A program made the translations under genes and the position numbers. A DNA stretch of 64,000 bases from Salinivibrio sp. ES.052 (GTDB lineage: Bacteria; Pseudomonadota; Gammaproteobacteria; Enterobacterales; Vibrionaceae): contig NZ_FSRI01000003.1 of assembly GCF_900141775.1 (NCBI RefSeq), positions 558,001-622,000 of the forward strand, written 5' to 3'. This document shows positions 1-8,691 of the stretch, one piece after another. Position 1 is the first letter of the stretch; every line of letters begins with the position of its first letter. Under the pieces are notes generated by a model. That model saw nothing but the letters and a program-made list of their open reading frames with translations. It was not told where the DNA came from and did no database searches.

Positions 1-1
1 G

Positions 2-1921
2 TTTTTTATCACCGGCATGATGGGGCCATATATGGCACCGCTGGCATTCAATGTGCCGGTCAGCGTGGTGATCAGTACCTTGGTGGCGTTTTTAGTCACC
101 CCTTGGCTCGCCAAAAAAATTGTTCGCGCTTCCAATAAAGGCGATGACTATCGCATTGAGACCACGCCGCTGTACCGTGGCTATCGGCGCGTGTTGTTGC
201 CATTGCTCGAGAGTAATCGTCGCGCCAAAGCGTTTTTATGGCTAGTGGGCGTGTTGTTCGTCATCGCCGCCTTGCTGCCTGCTTTGCGCCTCGTGCCACT
301 CAAATTGTTGCCGTATGACAATAAAAACGAGTTTCAGGTGGTACTGGATTTGCCGGAAACTGCCAATCATGTTGGTACCTCCAACGCGCTGCGAGAGATG
401 AACCGTTATCTACAAACGCAAGCCGAGGTGGTGTCGGTCTCCGGGTTTGCCGGGCTCGCCTCGCCAATGGATTTTAATGGCATGGTGCGACATTACTTTA
501 CTCGCCATGCGCCTTACCAGGGTGAACTGCGGGTGGTGCTGGTGGATAAGCACCGGCGCACGTTGCAATCGCATGGCTTGGTCACGCGCATGCGTGATGA
601 ATTAGAAGCCATCGCAGCAAAATATGATGCCGAGGTGCAATTAGTGGAAATGCCGCCGGGGCCGCCTGTGCTGGCAACCATTGTCGCGGAAGTGTATGGC
701 TCACCAAGCACGCCTTATTCAACCCTGCAAGCGCAAGCGACGCAGGTGGCCGAGCGATTAAAGCGTGAAGTCTTGGTGTCAGAAGTGAGCACCAGTGTTC
801 AAGGGCCTCTATCGAGCTGGCAGTTTGTGGTGGACCAAGAAAAAGCCGCCTTGTCTGGTATTGCGGTGGCCGATATCAACCAAGCGCTCAGGGCCGCGAA
901 CCAAGGGGTCACGCTGGCCCATTTAGCGGATGCCGATGAAATGGATCCCTTGCCAGTGAGGCTGCAACTTGCGCCAGATGCGCGCGATCAACTTGATGCG
1001 CTGCTTGCACTGCATGTGCGTGGTCGGGCTGGGGTGGCTAAACAATCGGTACGAGGTGCCTTGGTGGATGCGCCGCAACCGCTGGTCGCCTTGAGTGAGC
1101 TCGGTCATTTTACGCGGCAACCGGTTGATCAGCCTATCTATCATAAGAATTTACGCCCCGTCGTGTATGTGTACGCCGAACCCACTGGACGGGTGCCGGG
1201 CGAAGTAGTCGCCGATGTGATGGCCGATTTTAATCAACCTGAATCGGACAGCGTTCGCCCGCTATCAGCGCGTAGTTATCTGGATAATGGCGCGGGTGAT
1301 GGCTGGCAAGTTGATGAGGATATCGAGGTGGTATGGAGTGGTGAAGGAGAGTGGAAGATCACCATTGATGTCTTCCGCGATCTGGGGATTGCCTATGGCG
1401 CGGCACTGCTGGGTGTCTTTATTGTGATGCTGATACAAACTGGGCTACCGGCGGTATCGGGCATTATTATGCTCGCGATCCCGCTGACCGTGATTGGCAT
1501 CATGCCGGGTTTTTGGTTGCTCAATGGCTTAAGCGGTGAGATCAACGGCTACCCAAATCCGGCGCTATTCACCGCCACCGCGATGATTGGCATGATTGCA
1601 TTGGCAGGGATTGTGGTGCGCAACTCACTGGTGTTGATTGAATTTATTCAACAGTCACTCGCACAAGGCATGGCGCTGAGTGAAGCCCTAGTACAAGCGG
1701 GTACGGTGCGAATGCGGCCTATCCTGCTCACCGCCGGCACCACCTTATTGGGGAATGTGATTATCACCCTCGACCCTATTTTCAATGGCTTAGCGTGGGC
1801 TATTATTTTCGGCATTGCCGCGTCTACCGTGTTTACCTTGCTGGTTGTGCCTGTGGTGTACAACCTTGCGTATCAAAATCACCCGACCCATGGCTTATCA
1901 GTAGAAGGAGAGGATGCATGA
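2..1921 (+). CDS. RND efflux permease, C-terminal part (5' end outside window)
   Basis: Inner-membrane proton-driven RND (AcrB/HAE-type) transporter. The reading frame is open from the first bases, with residues FFITGMMGPYM before the first ATG, so the gene starts upstream of the window and about 640 residues are present. Seen: a hydrophobic segment near the start followed by VTPWLAKK, a long periplasmic porter region, then a second transmembrane bundle with ALAGIVVRNSLVLIEF and the family's MRPILLTAGTTLLG motif. It overlaps the following adaptor gene by 4 bp (ATGA). The order permease then adaptor is the reverse of the usual one; another adaptor or an outer-membrane factor may lie upstream. 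Substrate cannot be read from sequence. Confidence 0.9.
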   Translation, partial: FFITGMMGPYMAPLAFNVPVSVVISTLVAFLVTPWLAKKIVRASNKGDDYRIETTPLYRGYRRVLLPLLESNRRAKAFLWLVGVLFVIAALLPALRLVPLKLLPYDNKNEFQVVLDLPETANHVGTSNALREMNRYLQTQAEVVSVSGFAGLASPMDFNGMVRHYFTRHAPYQGELRVVLVDKHRRTLQSHGLVTRMRDELEAIAAKYDAEVQLVEMPPGPPVLATIVAEVYGSPSTPYSTLQAQATQVAERLKREVLVSEVSTSVQGPLSSWQFVVDQEKAALSGIAVADINQALRAANQGVTLAHLADADEMDPLPVRLQLAPDARDQLDALLALHVRGRAGVAKQSVRGALVDAPQPLVALSELGHFTRQPVDQPIYHKNLRPVVYVYAEPTGRVPGEVVADVMADFNQPESDSVRPLSARSYLDNGAGDGWQVDEDIEVVWSGEGEWKITIDVFRDLGIAYGAALLGVFIVMLIQTGLPAVSGIIMLAIPLTVIGIMPGFWLLNGLSGEINGYPNPALFTATAMIGMIALAGIVVRNSLVLIEFIQQSLAQGMALSEALVQAGTVRMRPILLTAGTTLLGNVIITLDPIFNGLAWAIIFGIAASTVFTLLVVPVVYNLAYQNHPTHGLSVEGEDA

Positions 1922-2961
1922 AGGCAAAAAAAGGCTTACTCGCACTGGTGCTAGGTACTGGGTTATTGGTGTTATTTTTGGCGATGGCTGGCGCCTTTAC
2001 CGAGAAAGTGGCGTCAGAATCGACCCCCAACCGTGTCGCAAGCGATGTGAAAACACTCACACTGGAAGCGGTCGAGCAGCCGCAAACGCGTACCTTCTCG
2101 GGTAAGCTAGTGGCACGACAAAACGCCACGCTGGCAGCGCGGATGACGGCCACCGTCGCGGAAGTGTTGGTTGATGTCGGTGACCGCGTTGATCAAGGCG
2201 ATGTATTACTGCGTTTAGATAATGCCGACCTCAGTGCCAAAGTTCGCCAAGTGCAACAAGCCTTGGCCTCGGCGCAATCGCAATTGAATACCGCGCGCAG
2301 TGACTACCGCCGAATGGAGACCTTATTGGCGAAAAAGCTGGTGCCTCAATCTCAGTTCGATGAGGCGGAAAATCGCTTAAAAACCGCGCAATCTGACTAT
2401 CGTCGTGCCCTTGCCGCGGTGGATGAGGCTGAAACCCAATTTGGCTTTAGTCTGGTGCGAGCGCCTTTTTCAGGCGTGATCACGGAAAAGATTATCAACC
2501 AAGGTGATACGGCAACACCGGGTGCGGCGATGTTATCGCTATATAACCCCGCCAGCATTGAAGCGGCGGTGAATATGGCTGAGTCTGTTTTGCCTTTTGT
2601 AGCGATTGGCCAATCGTTAACGGTTGAATTGCCCACCTATAATAAAACGCTGACAGGTATGGTGCGCACGATGACGCCCGCCGCCGATACGAGCTCACGC
2701 AGTTATCGTGTTGTGGTGACACTGCCGAATTCGGATCCTAACGATAGCTTGCTGCCAGGCATGTTTGCAAAAGTGACCTTGTCACAAAAAGCCGAGCCTG
2801 TACTTTACTTACCGAGCAATGCGCATTATCAAATTGGACAACTTAACTATGTGAAGGTACTCGATGCGGGTGAGGTGAGCACACGGCTGGTATCGCTCAC
2901 AAAACAAGGACGCGTACGTAAGGGGTTAAAGGCTGGCGAGATAGTTATATTGAATCCGTAA
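1918..2961 (+). CDS. RND efflux periplasmic adaptor subunit (HlyD/MFP family)
   Basis: Membrane fusion protein, 347 aa, that would link the upstream RND permease to an outer-membrane channel. An N-terminal signal anchor (LLALVLGTGLLVLFLAMAGA) is followed by a biotinyl-lipoyl-like half (AEVLVDVGDRVDQGDVLLRLD), an alpha-helical hairpin rich in A, Q and R (about residues 100-170), the second lipoyl half (RAPFSGVITEKIINQGD) and a beta-barrel region. The ATG at 1918 overlaps the permease stop (ATGA), indicating translational coupling. No lipobox cysteine is seen, unlike the two adaptors at 58.5-60.7 kb. The family assignment is firm; the partner is inferred from position. Confidence 0.9.
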   Translation: MKAKKGLLALVLGTGLLVLFLAMAGAFTEKVASESTPNRVASDVKTLTLEAVEQPQTRTFSGKLVARQNATLAARMTATVAEVLVDVGDRVDQGDVLLRLDNADLSAKVRQVQQALASAQSQLNTARSDYRRMETLLAKKLVPQSQFDEAENRLKTAQSDYRRALAAVDEAETQFGFSLVRAPFSGVITEKIINQGDTATPGAAMLSLYNPASIEAAVNMAESVLPFVAIGQSLTVELPTYNKTLTGMVRTMTPAADTSSRSYRVVVTLPNSDPNDSLLPGMFAKVTLSQKAEPVLYLPSNAHYQIGQLNYVKVLDAGEVSTRLVSLTKQGRVRKGLKAGEIVILNP

Positions 2962-3038
2962 AAAAATGCAGTGATTAAGGTCGCGTTATGGAGAATATCG
3001 TCAATACTTAAGGTGAGTTTTCCTAAAAGGAGTTCACT

Positions 3039-3806
3039 ATGAAAATAGCGATACTTTCTGCAACAGCCCTTGCTGGTACGCTGTTATCGGCACCAGCTCT
3101 CGCTTTAGATACATCATCACTTAAAGCCTGTGGGGATGGTGCTGGTTGGCCACCTTATACGTTTGAAAAAGGCGGACAAGTCCAAGGCTATGATGTCGAT
3201 GTACTGAATGCGATATTCTCTGATAAGGGCGTTGGTGTCTCTGTAGCAATGCCCCCTTGGAAACGTTGCGTTCTGCAAACGAAGGCTGGTAACTATGATA
3301 TCGCTCTCAGTGCTTCTTTCAGTGAAGAGCGGGATAAAGACTTTATCCTTACCGACTATTACTACACGCTTCAGCCCAGTTATATTTATTCGACAAACCA
3401 ACACCCCAATAGCTTAAATATTAGCTCGGTGGATGATTTGAATGACCTGAGAATGTGTGGTCTGCTTGGCTATAACTACACAGGTTTTGGTGTGGACGAC
3501 AGTAAAGTGAGAAAGTCAGCGAAAAGCTTCGAGCAATTAGTGCAAAAAACCGAAGCTGGACGCTGTGATGTTTTCTTGGCGCGATATGAAATACTGGCTG
3601 GGTTTAAGGTTGCCAAAGGCACTGATTATCTCGCCGGTGGTATGCAAGCTGAGCCTATCCCTGGCAATAGTGGTGATAAGTTCCATATGATGATTTCTCG
3701 AGAGCACCCTGAATCTATGGAGATTAAAGCGGCGATTGATGAGGGGGTTAAATCAATGCGCGAATCCGGAAAGTTACAATCTATCCTCGACGGTTATATT
3801 AAATAA
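3039..3806 (+). CDS. Periplasmic solute-binding protein, SBP_bac_3 type
   Basis: 255 aa with a clear signal peptide (MKIAILSATALAGTLLSAPA then LA). The mature part has the family 3 pattern: GAGWPPYTFEKGGQVQGYDVD near the start and a second lobe with DVFLARYEILAG. Family 3 proteins bind amino acids or related small molecules. AAGGAG lies 7 bases before the ATG. No ABC permease or ATPase gene is adjacent, and the neighbours are two similar binding proteins, a chemoreceptor and a diguanylate cyclase. A sensory or orphan role is therefore as likely as transport (inference). The ligand is unknown. Confidence 0.85.
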   Translation: MKIAILSATALAGTLLSAPALALDTSSLKACGDGAGWPPYTFEKGGQVQGYDVDVLNAIFSDKGVGVSVAMPPWKRCVLQTKAGNYDIALSASFSEERDKDFILTDYYYTLQPSYIYSTNQHPNSLNISSVDDLNDLRMCGLLGYNYTGFGVDDSKVRKSAKSFEQLVQKTEAGRCDVFLARYEILAGFKVAKGTDYLAGGMQAEPIPGNSGDKFHMMISREHPESMEIKAAIDEGVKSMRESGKLQSILDGYIK

Positions 3807-3828
3807 CCGCAACGTTAGGTTTATCGCC

Positions 3829-3859
3829 AAAAAAAGAGGTGTTGAGACACCTCTTTTTT
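3829..3859. terminator. Bidirectional intrinsic terminator
   Basis: A-rich arm, GAGGTGT, a 3-nt loop and GACACCTC followed by a T run form a near-perfect hairpin. A runs precede it and T runs follow it, so it can serve both the binding-protein gene (+) and the convergent CHASE-GGDEF gene (-), which ends at 3879. Confidence 0.9.
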
Positions 3860-3878
3860 GGTTGTGAGTTGCGTGAAT

Positions 3879-5234
3879 TTAACTAATCGCATTGATAGAT
3901 GGTTTTTGCTTTTGATTGCTGGATTTGGCTCGGTACATATCTTGATCCGCGGCCGCCATCAATTCATCGAGATCACGAGGAGATTGATGATTAAACAATG
4001 CACAGCCAATGCTGAGCGACGGATAGATATGGTAGCGCTGCCATCGACATGCGGAGGCCTCGACTGTTTTTTGCAAGCTATTGACTACCTTGCCAACATC
4101 GTTAGGGTGCACATCTCGCAGTGCAACAATAAATTCGTCACCACCCATTCTTGCGACCAAGTCTGACGAACGGGTACTTTTATTTAGCGCTGATGCTACA
4201 TGGCTAAGCAATGTATCGCCCGCTTCATGGCCGTATGCGTCGTTAACCTTTTTAAAATCATTTAAGTCGATATTAAGCAGCGCAAAGGACTCTTTTTTCT
4301 CTTGTGTGAGTGAATCAAGTTTCTCGATCGCGAACCGCCGGTTCGGAAGTTGAGTTAACTCGTCGACGAGTGCTTGTTTTTTCGCGATGAGAAAACTGCG
4401 ATAGAAAAGTAATATCAGGCCATAAATAACGATAAAAATGCCTGCGCTGATCGCGTAAATCATAATACCTAGACGCACGATTTCTGGCGACTGTTTGAGG
4501 GTGTATTCGACAGAAAGTGACCATTCGCCATTGGGTAGAGAAATGGGGACCATAAAGTCGGCATCGGCGATAGTGGACTGGGAGCCATAAAAATAATCCA
4601 AGGTTTGACTGTTTTTTATCGCGACATTGGCATCAACGAGATCATAAAGCCCAACTTCGGCAAACATTTTTATGTGATCAATGACGATACTGACTCCACC
4701 CCAATAATCTGTCGACTCTGTGGGGGAGGAGAAGATAGGGAAACGAGCAATAATCGCTTGACCACCTTGAACGAGGTTAATGGGCCCTGCGATATAAACG
4801 TCGCCAAGATTTCGAGCTTTTAATACCGTACGGTATTGGTCTGGACGAGTGCGAAAGTCTAATCCGATTGCAGCTTGGTTCCCTTCGAGAGGGTAAACAT
4901 GGCTGATAATATTATCGGGCGCTAGACCCACATTGCGGACATAATCTGCCTTGTCTAGGAGTTTTTGCGCCACACTGTCCCAATTGACCATGGCAAACTC
5001 TGGATCAATCGTCACTACGGTCGCTAAGCTATCAGCGACATAGGTATCGTGATATATCGCTGCCTCAATCCGGGAACGTATCAAGGAGGCTTTACGATTA
5101 ATGTCCTCTTGCTCTTCTTGGATGACTCGGTTGACGATAGTGTCGCCAATGAGAGCCGTCGCGCTTACCGCAGCAACCACATACACGAGCGTAAAAAGGA
5201 TAAACCAAGTTTTAATGCGGCGAGGTAAAACCAT
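3879..5234 (-). CDS. CHASE-like sensor diguanylate cyclase (GGDEF)
   Basis: 451 aa. It makes the second messenger c-di-GMP from two GTP. Seen: transmembrane segment 1 (about residues 10-30), a periplasmic sensor of about 210 residues resembling CHASE domains, transmembrane segment 2 (about 250-275), then a GGDEF domain with an intact catalytic motif (ARMGGDEFIVAL). RSSD lies five residues before GGDEF, matching the RxxD product-inhibition site. The domain is therefore predicted active and feedback-controlled. It sits in a cluster of binding proteins and a chemoreceptor, suggesting that a small-molecule signal is converted to c-di-GMP (inference). The CHASE call is by general pattern and less certain than GGDEF. 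Confidence 0.88.
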   Translation of the reverse strand: MVLPRRIKTWFILFTLVYVVAAVSATALIGDTIVNRVIQEEQEDINRKASLIRSRIEAAIYHDTYVADSLATVVTIDPEFAMVNWDSVAQKLLDKADYVRNVGLAPDNIISHVYPLEGNQAAIGLDFRTRPDQYRTVLKARNLGDVYIAGPINLVQGGQAIIARFPIFSSPTESTDYWGGVSIVIDHIKMFAEVGLYDLVDANVAIKNSQTLDYFYGSQSTIADADFMVPISLPNGEWSLSVEYTLKQSPEIVRLGIMIYAISAGIFIVIYGLILLFYRSFLIAKKQALVDELTQLPNRRFAIEKLDSLTQEKKESFALLNIDLNDFKKVNDAYGHEAGDTLLSHVASALNKSTRSSDLVARMGGDEFIVALRDVHPNDVGKVVNSLQKTVEASACRWQRYHIYPSLSIGCALFNHQSPRDLDELMAAADQDMYRAKSSNQKQKPSINAIS

Positions 5235-5248
5235 ATTGCTCCAAGCTA

Positions 5249-5282
5249 AAAAAGGGGAAAAGAACCATTCTTTTCCCCTTAA
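5249..5282 (-). terminator. Intrinsic terminator after binding-protein gene
   Basis: Inverted repeat AAGGGGAAAAGAA / TTCTTTTCCCCTT with a short loop. On the minus strand it is followed by a T run. It lies between the binding-protein gene (ending at 5308) and the start of the diguanylate cyclase gene. Confidence 0.85.
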
Positions 5283-5307
5283 GCATACTCAATATTTTTA
5301 TATGCGA

Positions 5308-6039
5308 TCAGTTTATGCCATATTTTTTCAGGATTTTTTCAAACGTACCATTCGCTTTTATTTCATCAAGGCCTTTGTTGTATGCATTGATAAACATCTG
5401 GCTGTCTGGGTTGGCCTTTCCACTGGTGACATGCAAGGGGTTGGTTGAGAGCGCTTGGTCAGTAAAGGAAAACTGGTTGCTATCAAGCCCTTCTTCTTGC
5501 ATCACCGATTGGGCCACGATTTTATCTTCCAAAGTCAAGTCGACTCGGCTAGCGAGTAATTTTTTCAAATTGGTTGCTAGGTTATTTGCTGCAGGTTTAT
5601 CAAAGTGGCCAGCCTCTAAAAAGGCATCACCGTAGCCATAGTCGCGGACAATGCCAACGACCTTTCCTTGCAAGTCATCCAAACTCGAGAACTGAAAGTC
5701 GTCATCAGCGCGTTTGATAAAGGTTAGCTGATTGCTCATATAGGGCTTGCTGTAACGCAGAAATTCAGTCCGGGCCTCGGTGTGCCACGTCGCAGGAAGC
5801 AAGTCGATAGTGCCTTTGCTGACTGCATCAAGCGCGCGAGCCCATGGCATATTTTTAAAATCGACCTCGTAGCCTTGGGTGGCCATCGCCGCTGTTACCA
5901 ACTCAACAGAAATCCCCGGACTATTAGGATCCGTAGTCACAAAAGGCGGCCAAGGGTCTTGTGCCGCTGTTAGTGTCCTTGCCATTGCACTGGGCGCGAG
6001 TAACAGTAATGCTAAGCCAACGGTAAACAGCTTTTTCAT
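5308..6039 (-). CDS. Periplasmic solute-binding protein, SBP_bac_3 type
   Basis: 243 aa with signal peptide MKKLFTVGLALLLLAPSAMA. The mature N-terminus contains DPWPPFVTTDPNSPGISVEL, the typical opening strand and ligand loop of family 3 binding proteins. Further on are MPWARALDAVSKGTIDLLPA and a C-terminal YNKGLDEIKANGTFEKILKK helix, all family hallmarks. GGAGAGAA precedes the ATG. It is followed by its own terminator and preceded by a chemoreceptor gene in the same direction, so the two may share a transcript. No transporter membrane subunit is nearby. Ligand unknown. Confidence 0.85.
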   Translation of the reverse strand: MKKLFTVGLALLLLAPSAMARTLTAAQDPWPPFVTTDPNSPGISVELVTAAMATQGYEVDFKNMPWARALDAVSKGTIDLLPATWHTEARTEFLRYSKPYMSNQLTFIKRADDDFQFSSLDDLQGKVVGIVRDYGYGDAFLEAGHFDKPAANNLATNLKKLLASRVDLTLEDKIVAQSVMQEEGLDSNQFSFTDQALSTNPLHVTSGKANPDSQMFINAYNKGLDEIKANGTFEKILKKYGIN

Positions 6040-6067
6040 ATTCTCTCCTTGTTGTTATTCCTTTTGA

Positions 6068-7618
6068 TTACGTCTTAAATTTTCCCATTTGTCCTTTGAT
6101 GTCTTCACTCAGGGTAAGCACTTTGTCGGTACGTTCAGCGTTTTCTTGTGCACCTTCCGTGACGTAATTCGTTGCCTCTGAGGCTTCGTTAATGGCTTGG
6201 CTCACTTCATCAATCGCCTGACGTTGCTCATCAGTGGCTTGCGAGATTTGTCCGCTACGTTCGGAAATATCCGTGATGGTTTCGCGCACTTGGCTCACGG
6301 ATTCTTGTGATTCAGACACGCGTCCTGCGGTGCTCTCGAGAATGCTGCCGATACGATTGATTTCTTTTTCCACCGACTCGGTTGCATCACTGAGTGATTT
6401 AATATTGGACTGTATTTGTTCGGTAGATTGGCTGGTTTTTACCGAGAGGCTACGTACTTCATCAGCCACTACCGCAAAGCCGCGGCCCTGTTCCCCTGCG
6501 CGTGCTGCCTCGATCGCCGCATTCAGTGCCAATAAGTTGGTTTGTTCGGAGATATCATTGATAACGTTCACGACGTCCGAAATTTTCTCGCCTTCTTCCA
6601 GCAGCTTGTGCATTTCTGCGTTGACGTTTTCCATCTCAGAACGCATGTTGATGATCTCAGAGGCTGAGCGCTCAATGGTCCCGTATACTTGATTAACGAG
6701 TTCGGTTGCTCCAGCTGAGCGTTCAGCTGCATCATTCGCAGTATCTGCAACAGTCGCAATCGACTGGTTCATCTGAGTTGCCGCGGCAGCAACCGTAGAG
6801 AGGCTTTGCTTCTGCTGCTCCAAACGCTCCGCATTTGTCCGTGCCATTTGCCCGCTTTCGGCAGAGACTTCAGCGAGATTAATGGATGCCTGAGTGACTT
6901 CATTGACTATTTCACGCAACGAAGAGGTGAAGTGGTTAATATGCTCAGTGATCTGGGCGAATTCTTTGTATTTCGGTGCTGGGATAACGGTAGAGAGATC
7001 GCCATCACCACTGGCGAGTTCTCGGACGCGCCCAGTTAAATCGTTGAGCGGTTTAACGACGGTGGCGGTTAATGCCAAAATCAGGAACACAATCATCACA
7101 ACGTCGAGCACGAGCAGCTCAATGAGGCTTCGGGTGAGGGTCTCGGATAATTCCGCCTCTAGCCTATCTGTGTTGTAAAATACCTGAAGTGTCCCCACTT
7201 TGTTGGTTTCACCATACTCAGTAAATGAAAGCTCACTTTCTTCGTTGGGCATGGATTCGTACATCGACTTTTCACCGTCGCCAATGTCTTTCGGTTGGCG
7301 TTGTCCCTCGTCATTGGGTGGTCCGAGGCGTAGAAAAACGATGGCAGATCCTTGATTATCCAGTATTCGAACCGCTTTGATATCAGGTGCTTTTAACTCA
7401 GCGGAAATCGATAGCTTGGCCGCTTCAAGATCAAAATCCCAAATTGCCTTGGGTAAGCTCAGATTCATTCGGTTAGTGGCGTTTTCCACCGTGGTTTCAA
7501 GCGCGCTATTCAGCTCCTGCTTGGTATTTTGGTAATCAATGTAACTGGATATACCCAATACGACAGAAACAGCAATAACCACTTGAGTAACAAATATTGC
7601 TTTTAGACTCTTAAACAT
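6068..7618 (-). CDS. Methyl-accepting chemotaxis protein
   Basis: 516 aa from the ATG at 7618 (GGAAGAG 7 nt upstream); an in-frame ATG 36 nt further upstream lacks a better ribosome site. Transmembrane segment 1 is at about residues 7-27. The periplasmic sensor (28-165) carries the pattern LPKAIWDFD, then a HAMP domain follows a second segment (about 165-188). The long coiled-coil signalling domain has the conserved tip [20 protein letters not shown], which docks CheA and CheW. The receptor sits between two binding-protein genes, fitting detection of a ligand-loaded binding protein (inference). The sensor resembles that of the hybrid kinase at 55 kb. Confidence 0.93.
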   Translation of the reverse strand: MFKSLKAIFVTQVVIAVSVVLGISSYIDYQNTKQELNSALETTVENATNRMNLSLPKAIWDFDLEAAKLSISAELKAPDIKAVRILDNQGSAIVFLRLGPPNDEGQRQPKDIGDGEKSMYESMPNEESELSFTEYGETNKVGTLQVFYNTDRLEAELSETLTRSLIELLVLDVVMIVFLILALTATVVKPLNDLTGRVRELASGDGDLSTVIPAPKYKEFAQITEHINHFTSSLREIVNEVTQASINLAEVSAESGQMARTNAERLEQQKQSLSTVAAAATQMNQSIATVADTANDAAERSAGATELVNQVYGTIERSASEIINMRSEMENVNAEMHKLLEEGEKISDVVNVINDISEQTNLLALNAAIEAARAGEQGRGFAVVADEVRSLSVKTSQSTEQIQSNIKSLSDATESVEKEINRIGSILESTAGRVSESQESVSQVRETITDISERSGQISQATDEQRQAIDEVSQAINEASEATNYVTEGAQENAERTDKVLTLSEDIKGQMGKFKT

Positions 7619-7683
7619 AGCGCTACTCTTCCGTTTACATTGCCATGCGGCCAACTGCGGCCACTGTTCTCCTAACGCGAAAA

Positions 7684-8421
7684 CTATTCACCTAGGTGTT
7701 CTTTCATTATCTGTTCAATATTAATTTTTTTGAGCCCCTCGTTAACAATTTTACGCCATTTTTGGCCCGCTTCATTATCGGCAAATGCGATATGAAGTTG
7801 CTTGTCAACAAGTAGCTGTTTGTTCATTTGCAGAGCGTCTTTAACTTTGCGTAGCGAAGGTTCATTCTCTTTAAGGTAATCGAGTACGTTAGCGTCAACG
7901 ACCGCTAAAGGTATCCGCTCACGGCCCACTTTTTGCAAATTCTGGGTATCGCTAGTCACGTCAGATGACTTAAGGGTGCCGTTAGCGATGAGTGCGTCTA
8001 ATTCAGGGGTATTAACGTAACCTCGCACGACGCCAATAGTGTAAGAGGTCAAATCATCGAGTGTTGACCATTCGATCGGCTGATTTGTGTTTTCGACAAA
8101 CCCCAGAGGGCCAGTGCCGATTGGATCGGAAAAAATTAAGTCATCGGTGTCGTAATGGTATTCGGGAAAGTAGCCAGCATATTGGGCGTCATTCTTAACC
8201 AGGTACACGGTGCGTGACCATGGATAAAATTCGACGCTGAGTTCATGCCCCATGGCTTCGACAGCCGCACGAACGACAGCAACGGATGCACCTTGCTCGG
8301 GTAAGTTTTTCCCAGAGTAGGGAGGCCAGTCGAGCGTTGGCATGGTAAGAACATCGGCACGCACGGGGGTTGTGGTGATTAGCAAGGCTGAGAAAGCGAG
8401 TATGAACAGGCGTTTGAGCAT
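7684..8421 (-). CDS. Periplasmic solute-binding protein, SBP_bac_3 type
   Basis: 245 aa with signal peptide [22 protein letters not shown]. The mature sequence has [33 protein letters not shown], and a C-terminal [20 protein letters not shown] helix. This is the same architecture as the genes at 3039 and 5308, but the three are clearly divergent in sequence. A good ribosome site (GGAGG) precedes the start. It is likely the first gene of a minus-strand unit with the chemoreceptor (65 bp gap). Ligand unknown. Confidence 0.83.
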   Translation of the reverse strand: MLKRLFILAFSALLITTTPVRADVLTMPTLDWPPYSGKNLPEQGASVAVVRAAVEAMGHELSVEFYPWSRTVYLVKNDAQYAGYFPEYHYDTDDLIFSDPIGTGPLGFVENTNQPIEWSTLDDLTSYTIGVVRGYVNTPELDALIANGTLKSSDVTSDTQNLQKVGRERIPLAVVDANVLDYLKENEPSLRKVKDALQMNKQLLVDKQLHIAFADNEAGQKWRKIVNEGLKKINIEQIMKEHLGE

Positions 8422-8653
8422 AGAGCCTCCGAATGATCTGCAATTCTTTTAAGCGTAGACGAGATAAAAAAACATGAGTGCAGTGATCGTTTCTTAGCCG
8501 TATAAGGGCGGGGTTTTATCGTGATAATGTGATGAAAGTTAACAATTTAGCTAAGTTTTTGGCGTTGCAGGTGAATCCAAATAAATCCTACAGAGTCAGA
8601 GTTGGTATGTTGTTGTCTTTTTTATTAGTCAATACAGTGTGCTAGCCAGACAA

Positions 8654-8681
8654 AAGCGCCGCTGTGGCGACAGCGGCGCTT
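8654..8681 (-). terminator. Strong intrinsic terminator after vibriolysin
   Basis: Perfect 12-bp GC-rich stem (AAGCGCCGCTGT / ACAGCGGCGCTT) with loop GGCG. On the minus strand it is followed by TTTTG. It lies just past the protease stop codon. The remaining 230 bp up to the binding-protein gene at 8421 hold no recognisable gene. Confidence 0.93.
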
Positions 8682-8691
8682 GATCCGAATG

